A DNA stretch of 64,000 nucleotides, taken from the NCBI GenBank assembly GCA_001574975.1, contig KQ965737.1:76760-140759 (forward strand). The letters run 5' to 3'. The notes beneath the pieces were generated by a model. It did no database searches, was not told where the DNA came from, and was given only the letters and a program-made list of their open reading frames with translations. The stretch's first letter is position 1; each line of letters opens with the position of its first letter. This document shows, piece after piece, positions 57,528 through 64,000 of the stretch. Both the position numbers and the translations under genes were made by a program. Origin of the DNA: Gonapodya prolifera JEL478 (Eukaryota > Monoblepharomycota > Monoblepharidomycetes > Monoblepharidales > Gonapodyaceae).

Positions 57528-59541
57528 ATGGCGGGAATGGCGCCGATCCACGTCATGGGGGCGGGATCCATAGGAAGGTGCGGCGCTATTTTTCACGCGA
57601 CTCTTCCCCAGCGACTTCCCTATTTTACTCATTCAAACGAAACGTGCTATTCCACCTCACCACTCACCACGAAAAGCCTGTTCGCATTCTACCTCGCACG
57701 CACGTCCATCCCCGTCCGGCTCATCCTGCGCACACCCACCTCCGTCGAGTCCTTCACCCGTCTCGCCAACGTCCTCACACTCTCCCTTCCCTCCGACTCC
57801 GATCCGCACGACCCCTCCCGCCGTGTAACCCTCCACGCAGAGACACCCACGTCTTCCAGCGAGCCCATATCGCGCCTGCTTGTGGCCACAAAGGCATCCG
57901 ACGCCGCGCGCGCCCTGGCAAGTGTACAGCACAGGCTCGAACCGGGAGCGGTGGTCGTGGCGATGCAAAATGGCGTGTTGGCTGTGCTGGAGGAGTGTGA
58001 TGCGGTCGTCAGGGGGGTGGGTGGGGAGGTGGCCAGAGCCGCCGAGGGGGGCAAGGTGACAGGACAGGCAGAGGCACGTCGGCCAGTGCTCCTGGGCGGG
58101 ATTGTCCAGCACGGCGTGTACCGCAAGGCAGACTTCCACTACGTGCATGCCGGCGGCTCGGCCGAGAACTGGATCGGCGAGATTGGACGAGATGGTGAGT
58201 GACGCGAGGTCTGGAGTGCGAAGCACGGAAGACCGAGCTGTCCGAGCGCAGCGAGGGCACCGAGGCCTAGGCGCGATAGCGCTGACCGAGGCTGTCAGCC
58301 AGAGGCGAATGAACCGCGGAACGGTGTATATTCGCGGAGCGAGAACGAGGCCTAACGCGATAGCGCAGACCGAGGCTGTCCGCCGGAGGTTAATGATCTG
58401 CGTGAAGCAAGTATTGGACCGAGGAGTCCGCTGGAGGCGAGTGACGTGCGCGAAACGGGAATGATACAGTGCGGCGTGGAATACCCTCTTCGTGGGTAAT
58501 GTTCTGTTCGGGGGCCAACTGGCAACGCTTACTCGCACACTCTCAAGCACTTCAGGCCTAGCCTCGAGTTCATACACCGCCTCCCCGTCCGTCCGTGCCT
58601 TACTCGACGATCTCGCCAAGGCGCCAGAACTCAAGGTGCGGACTGCTCCGCCGGACGAGATGCGGAACAGGGCTGTTGCGAAGGTGAGTTGGGATGCGTG
58701 GGTGGGGGAAGGTGGGTTGTGGGTGGCGGGTAGCGGAGAGGGTGGACAAGTGCCGCCATGTACATTGCAAGAGCAGTATTACGTTCGAGCACAGCATGGA
58801 GTGATGCTTTTCCTTGAGTATACAATGGCGTCTTCTCACAAATCCATATCCTCATACCCAATTACTCCCATAACCCCATAACCCCATATCCCCATATCCC
58901 CACACACACCCACAAACCCACACCCCCTCAACCCCCACCAGCTCGCCTGCAACGCCTCCCTCAACACACTCACTGCCCTCCTACGCTGCCGCAACGGAGT
59001 CCTTCTCTCGTCTCCCGCCTGCCTCTCCCTCATCTCGTCCGTCTCTCATGAAGTCGGGGCGGCGTTTGGCGTGGATCCCGCGAAACTGGAACAGGTGGCG
59101 CTGAGCATTACGCAGGCGACGGGGGGGAATTGGAGCAGTATGGCGGCGGATGTGCGGGTGGGGAGGGCGACGGAGATTGATGTGAGTTTGAGGTTTGCGT
59201 AAGTGTGGTCGTGTTGTTGTGCCGGTGTAACAGTGTGGCCGTCGGCTCTTTTAGTACCTCAACGGCCACGTCGTGCGGACCGCCCGCGCGCGGGGCTTGA
59301 GTGCGCCAACGTGTGACGCGCTCGTGCAGCTGGTGAAGGCGACAGGTGAGGTTGGGGCCGTCGGGGGCGGGAAGTGGGAGTAGGAGTAGGAGTAGGAGTA
59401 GGAGTAGGGAGTTGGGCGTAGTGACGTATCGGTGTGGTGGAGATGGTTTCATTTGTGTACATTGTGTAATCTTTTCTCGTTTGCACATCACAGGGCGACT
59501 CGATGCGAAGGGTGGCCCGAGCACACCATCATCTGATCTGA
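57528..59541 (+). CDS. PAN5: Ketopantoate reductase (PanE/ApbA family)
   Basis: NADPH-dependent reduction of 2-dehydropantoate to pantoate in coenzyme A synthesis. Exons are 57528-57577, 57677-58194, 58556-58683, 58942-59181 and from 59255. The Rossmann motif IHVMGAGSIGSLFAFYLA is split by intron 1 in phase. VVVAMQNGV, PVLLGGIVQHG and the C-terminal ApbA_C signature (ACNASLNTLTALL, RNGVLL, NWSSMAADVRVGRATEIDYL, NGHVVR) are all clear. The lysine before LACNAS is the expected catalytic Lys, at an exon end. Intron 2 (58195-58555, 361 bp) carries a dispersed repeat. The end is ambiguous: using a GAG/GTTGGG donor gives a stop at 59541, whereas the more usual GTGAGG donor keeps the frame open into the next gene. 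The stop chosen lies 30 bp before HYLS1. Confidence 0.8.
58200..58460 (+). repeat. Introner-like repeat, copy E (in intron)
   Basis: It fills most of the 361-bp intron 2 of the ketopantoate reductase gene, in the sense of the gene, starting a few bases after the GTGAGT donor. The module GAGGCCTA followed by GCTGACCGAGGCTGTC appears early in the copy, and a diverged second round follows (GAGGCCTAACGCGATAGCG). Confidence 0.85.
59376..59408 (+). repeat. AGTAGG microsatellite
   Basis: About five tandem copies of the 6-bp unit AGTAGG in the last intron of the ketopantoate reductase gene. Confidence 0.9.
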
Positions 59542-59571
59542 TCCGACCACAGCCCAGACTCCCAACGCTCG

Positions 59572-61376
59572 ATGGACCGTCTCGTGGAGTCGTACGCGCG
59601 CGAACTGGACGCAATCATCGACCCGAATTACTACGCGGTGCGTTGTGCGGCGGTTTTCTCGCTTTGCTGCGTGCGGCGTATGACATTGCGCCGCTGTCTG
59701 CACCACTCAACACACGTTGCACCCCAATCCCTTCCCGCTCCATCCCGTCTCGTCGCGCACACGCACACAGGAGCACGAACGGGAAGAAATCGAGAGGGAT
59801 GAGGTACGGCGGTACCTGCGTGAACTCGGTGCGTGGGTCTACTGTGCTGGGGGGTCGAGGGTAGGGGGGTTTAAGACGTTTTACGTTTTACGTTGAGCGC
59901 GGATACTGACGCTGGTTCGCCCCGCACAGGATACGGCGACGTCCCCGACGACGTGCTGCGCGAGTTTGTCACAGAGCTGGAGGACGTGCTGAGGCTTGAG
60001 GGTTACCCTTCACCTTCACCCGACCCCTACCGCCGTGACGAGGAGGAGGAGGAGAGCGAGCCAGAGCCGGCGCCCGTGCAGGCAAGGAGTAGGGAGCGAG
60101 AGCGGGACCGTAACGGTCAGCACGAACACGAACAGGACCTGGCACGGCGTGATGCGAGAAAATACCCCCGACAGGACTCGTCGGCAGCCGGGCCAGCAGC
60201 AGCTCGAGACCATGCGGATATAATCACCCATCGAGGCAGTGCGTGGAGCGACGAGCGCGTGCACGTGCAGGAGGACAAAGCACGGCCACGACGTACAGGC
60301 GGTCGTGAGCAGGAGGATAGGGGACGATATCGGTATGGTGGGACTGCAGAGCGCGAGCACGAGCACGAGGAAGAGCGGGAGCGTGAGCACGCAGGCCGGA
60401 ATGCACCGACTCGCGCCGGTGGAGTTGGTGGACGTGACGCGCGTGGTGGTGCTGGTCCGGCATCGCGAGGTGCCCCTGCTGCGGCGACAGTGGCGGGGAT
60501 AGGGAGGGACACGGCGCGTCGACTCTCGGACAGGTCGCCTCCCCTTCGCACGGGCACGGGCGCCGGTGCGGAGCGGTTCAAGGACTCTTACGGTACGGCG
60601 GGCGAAAGGGCACGCGGCGGGAACGGGAGCGGGAACGCTGTCAAGCCGCACTCCCAAGGGCAGTCGCACGCACAAGGATACCCCAATTCCAACCGCAACC
60701 CCAACCGACGCGCGAGCACGAGCACGGACTATGCATCAGTCCCCACGGCGGCCGAGGCGGAGGCCTATCTGGGACACGCCGCCGAGCCCACCCACCGCGA
60801 CCGCGGGTACGGCAATCCCAGGGAGACGGCGCCGAGACGGAGGGCGAGCACGCGGAGCGATGCTGGTTATGCATTCAGGGAGACACCCTTCTCGGCGGGC
60901 TCGGCGCTGGATCCCGGGTGGGACCCTTACGGCAGCAGCGGGAGTAGGACGTACGGGATGTCGCGCGGCGCGTCGGTGGACCAGATTTCTGTGACGAATA
61001 CCAGACGTAGGTGGTTTTGACATGCCGCGCGTCATACGAGGTTCGACGTTTGACGCTTTGTTCATCGTTCGCCCATTCAACAATCACGTCTGTGCTGTGT
61101 CGGTGTCATCACCTCATCGTGATTCGTGCCGTGTTGTGTTTGCGATGGTCCGCGATCGTCGTCATCCAGTTGGACCCCCACCGCTCCCCCGCGCGCGGCC
61201 CATGTACCGTAAGAAGAGCGATCGTGAGTGATTCTTTCAGTGTGTTTGTGTCGTGCAGGAGTGTGGCTGAGGCTAACTGCGTGTGCATTTTTTGTTTCTG
61301 GGGAACAGCGGTGAGAACGTACCATACCATGCAGGCGATTTGGAAGAACGATCCGTTTTTGAAGCGGCTCAAGTAG
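59572..61376 (+). CDS. HYLS1: HYLS1-like centriolar protein
   Basis: HYLS1 is a core centriole protein needed to build cilia in animals. Five exons start with MDRLVESYARELDAII (59572-59637), then EREEIERDEVRRYLRELG (59771-59828). The long third exon (from 59930) opens GDVPDDVLREFVTELEDVL, the LisH-like N-terminal helix pair of this family. Its middle is low complexity, rich in Arg, Glu and His. The last two exons carry the HYLS1 C-terminal box: RKKSDPV, a splice site, then RTYHTMQAIWKNDPFLKRLK, comparable with GKTDRVARYFEYKRDW in the human protein. All joins checked are in phase. The box is shorter than in animals because the protein stops right after it. Its presence supports a flagellated organism. 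Confidence 0.7.
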
Positions 61377-61868
61377 ATTTGTCATGTGAATTTGTCTCGT
61401 TTTGCTATTAGTACATTGGTTTCTGCATTACATCCATTTATTCCTCTCTCTGGTCTCAAGCTGTGCACACCCCGTCGCACTATTTTAGATGCATGAGAAG
61501 TGGAAGAACGATCCCTTTTGAAGAGGGTGCAGTGGAGCCGGTCGCACGCGCATTGTTCTTTTGATGAATTGTTTATGGGTGGACAAGATAAAGGACTTCT
61601 ATACTCACAAATCACGACGCAAACCTGTCGACTGACTTTGGTGATGCCCCGATCTTTGACCAAACCATATCTCCGCGATATTCAGATCCCTGTAGGTGCC
61701 TGGACCCCTGCAGGATAAGCGCTCCTCGTCACTGAACAAGTGTCACCGTCCTGCTGTCTGCAAACATTGTGGCGGCGTCCGACTTTGCCTGAGGTGATCC
61801 GATAAAGGCACTTGCTGGTTCTGAACAGGATCCAGTCTCTTTCGCGAGTCTGCTGATCATGAGAACGG
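61377..61868. other. Intergenic with remnant of the HYLS1 last exon
   Basis: At 61487-61530 an AG acceptor is followed by ATGCATGAGAAGTGGAAGAA and CGATCCCTTTTGAAGAGG. This is a near copy of the HYLS1 final exon (TGGAAGAACGATCCGTTTTT) lacking one T of the T run. It looks like a tandem exon duplicate. Otherwise the interval shows no gene. Confidence 0.6.
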
Positions 61869-64000
61869 ATGTGTGGGCCCCGACCTGCGCCCGCCCCTGC
61901 CACACCCTTTTTGGGAAAGACCTTTCGACAACAAAAAGATCGAGGTGTTGAATTTGAGAGGTGTGTCAATGAGCATCGAAATGCACAATGTGCTTTCAAT
62001 GGATTCGTAGGTGGAAATATACCTTTTGAGGGTGTGCGCCGCCTTGTAGAGGTGTTTTGCGTGGGCGAGGAGTTGCAGGAACTAAATCTTGCCCATAGTA
62101 AGTATGTTTTGATTTCAACTCGCACGTCCAATGTTCAACTTACCAATTGATATTCTAGACATCTTTGATAAAAGGGATTTCTCGCAGCTTCAGTTTGTCG
62201 TGCAAGAAACAAGAGATTGATCGTGAGAGAAAAACTGTTCTCATTGTTTCGTATAAAGACAAGGGTAAATCGATTACAGACTCCAAGCCTGATTTGTTGA
62301 GATATCATTTCTTTTTTCGTTCCTTTGGTTCGCCCTATCGTACAGAAACTGTCAAGGAAGTGAATTTGATAGGATCGGAATTGCCACAGGGTTATTCAAA
62401 CTCTTCGTCGAAGGAGGCCAGTCATATTGCATCAAGGTAGCATTTAAAAGAAAACGGTTTTCACATCATCAATGTGTCGTGCGACATTGATCACTACAGA
62501 GAAAACAGAAAGCAGGAGAAGGGGATTTGGCAATGTCTTCGAAGGAAAATTGCGCGGATTGAGAGTGGCAATCAAGGAAATCAAAGAAAACTGTGATTAA
62601 GGGGAGGTGAATGAAACGCGTTGACTGAAGTTCAAATCGGTGTATTTACACGGCCAACAATCGACAGAACTTCAGCCACGAAGCGCAGATGTGGTACAAC
62701 TTGACATCGCGCTTTGTCCTACCGCTTTAAGGGGTGTGTCGACACACAGAACATCCGTTTTTCACCTCTTCGGTAATGAAAAACGGGAACGCCACAGAAT
62801 TTTGAGTCGTTTTAAAGGAGTGGAGTGACATAAGAAGGCTCTCAAGTTGGTCGGTGATTGGCTTGTAGATTGGTGCTTGGTGGTGATTGTATGAACCGTT
62901 TGCACTTATAGATGTGGGATATCGCTAGAGGAATGCGCGACCTTCATGTTGCTAGACTTCTGCACACCGATCCCAAGCCTGGAAATGTATTGGTGGACAA
63001 GCATGGTACTGGGATGGTGTCAGACTTCGGCTTTGCGAAATATGCACCCAACCTCGTGGATGTTCAGGAAAAGTTCGGGCTTCCAAATCTTCAGAAACTT
63101 GCTGCGACACTTGAGTTTCTGACCCCTGAGCATCTTGACTCGTTTGCCAAATTTGGGACTTTTCAACATACTATTTCACGTCCCGCAAGTGACACTCTCC
63201 GAGACCCGGGCGAGTTTGAGAGGAAGGAATCAACAAAAGAGGGTGACGTTTACTCTTTTGGTGTGATGATCCCAATGGTGAGCTTTGTTTTGCCTTCGGC
63301 GTGAAAGTTTTCCAGATGTTGTTAGGTGAAATAAGCTGTGGACTGGACTATCTCCCTAGCGACGAGAAAGAACGAGGAGAATTTATCAAAAAATATGCTC
63401 AGGGGAAGAGCGACCTGTACTTCCGTTTCGCCTGCCCATCAAGCTCCAAGACCTTGCAAAACTATGTTGGAGTCCCAACCCTGCAGATCGGTCTAATTTC
63501 GACAAAATTTCCAGCCGACCAAAATAACACTGAGGCGCAACTAAATCTTGCATGGATTTACAGCTCAAAGGAGATGATGGGCACGGCTGTGGAGTGGTTG
63601 CGCAAAGTTTCAGATCTCGGCGCGGTGAAAGCCTGGTACTTGCTTCGTGATGTTTACTATCTCGGGATGGGTGTTCCCAAAGATGTGCGAGAGGCCGCAA
63701 TTTTGCACATGAAAGCTGCCCAGCGAGATCCCAACAGCAAAGGTCCTGCCAACGTTGCACAGTTTCTCAAAGTGATGGTGGCAGCAATTCAAAACAACGA
63801 TGGTACTGCTCCACTTATCCTTGCAGAATGGTACAAAGAGCAAGCTTCAATTTCCTCAGTTTTTCCTCCACACCAAGCAAAGCAATTGGCAATGCAATTC
63901 TGTGGAATGAGCGCCTGTGTTGGCCACGCAGATGCACAGCTTAAACTTGCACTGGGATTATTTGAAGGGGATGGCATTGACAAGTGGTGGCAATGGATTG
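61869..64000 (+). pseudogene. Decayed TKL kinase-Sel1 gene, cut by window edge
   Basis: A helical N-terminal part (GVRRLVEVFCVGEELQELNL, then a GTAAGT intron and IFDKRDFSQLQFVVQ) precedes a kinase domain: RRGFGNVFEGKLRGLRVAIK near 62530, and FSHEAQMWYNLTSRFVLPL near 62690 followed by an in-frame stop. HTDPKPGNVLV replaces the usual HRDLKPxN, and SDFGFAKY is followed by LCWSPNPADRSNFDKISS near 63480. Stops and frame changes interrupt the kinase at several places. The C-terminal Sel1-type repeats from 63520 (AVKAWYLLRDVYYLGMGVP, HADAQLKLALGLFEGDG) stay open to the window end. Either the kinase half is dead or the sequence has errors. The intact relative is at 36.3-38.4 kb. The 3' end lies outside the window. 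Confidence 0.55.

Noticed and set aside
57000-57632. Long minus-strand frames upstream of the ketopantoate reductase gene
   Set aside because: They overlap the repeat and show no domain or conserved motif, so a gene could not be supported.

Overview
The window looks like nuclear DNA of a zoosporic (flagellated) fungus, most likely a chytrid. Many short GT..AG introns (about 40-80 bp) interrupt genes for fungal-type secreted glycosidases, a chitin-binding module, a KGD4-type subunit, a Frizzled/Smoothened-like receptor, kinase-Sel1 fusions and a HYLS1-like centriole protein. HYLS1 is expected in organisms that build cilia or flagella. Species assignment is inference. No tRNA, rRNA or CRISPR was found.

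Layout. 0.8-3.2 kb: RING-PHD protein (-). 4.1-6.7 kb: LRR secreted protein with broken frames (-), a small coiled-coil gene (+) and a duplicated block on each side of it. 8.9-10.4 kb: unknown Ser/His-rich protein (+). 11.1-18.7 kb: a cytochrome P450 (+) split at its heme loop by a 5.5-kb AT-rich element carrying an exonuclease-type gene and nested 240-bp inverted repeats. 19.3-20.8 kb: XRCC3 (+). 21.1-23.7 kb: two divergent IRG-like GTPases with matching intron patterns. 23.9-27.1 kb: TPR-like protein (+). 27.3-29.9 kb: KGD4-like (-) and an unknown helical protein (-). 30.1-32.9 kb: Frizzled-like receptor (-). 33.5-35.8 kb: probable membrane protein and a GPI-type LRR protein (-). 36.3-38.4 kb: TKL kinase-Sel1 protein (-). 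39.8-41.6 kb: ENT nucleoside transporter (+). 41.9-45.5 kb: GH114 with Thr-rich linker and chitin-binding domain (-). 48.8-50.0 kb: ribosomal protein uL15 (+). 50.4-53.4 kb: SANT/Myb protein (-). 54.0-56.3 kb: GH5 glucanase with N-terminal repeats (+). 57.5-59.5 kb: ketopantoate reductase (+). 59.6-61.4 kb: HYLS1-like (+). 61.9 kb to the right edge: a decayed kinase-Sel1 gene (+).

Functional themes are wall and polysaccharide handling (GH5, GH114-CBM18, LRR surface proteins), signalling (Frizzled-like, TKL-Sel1) and core housekeeping (XRCC3, uL15, KGD4, PanE). The genes do not form one pathway.

The two most notable signals are these. A GC-rich palindromic repeat family occurs five times. Four copies lie inside introns, all in the sense of the host gene, and those introns are several times longer than most others, which is the pattern of introner-type elements. 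The second is a head-to-head pair of GTPases that resemble animal immunity-related GTPases. Two ambiguous bases next to homopolymers (18265 and 43840) warn that some frame breaks may be assembly errors.
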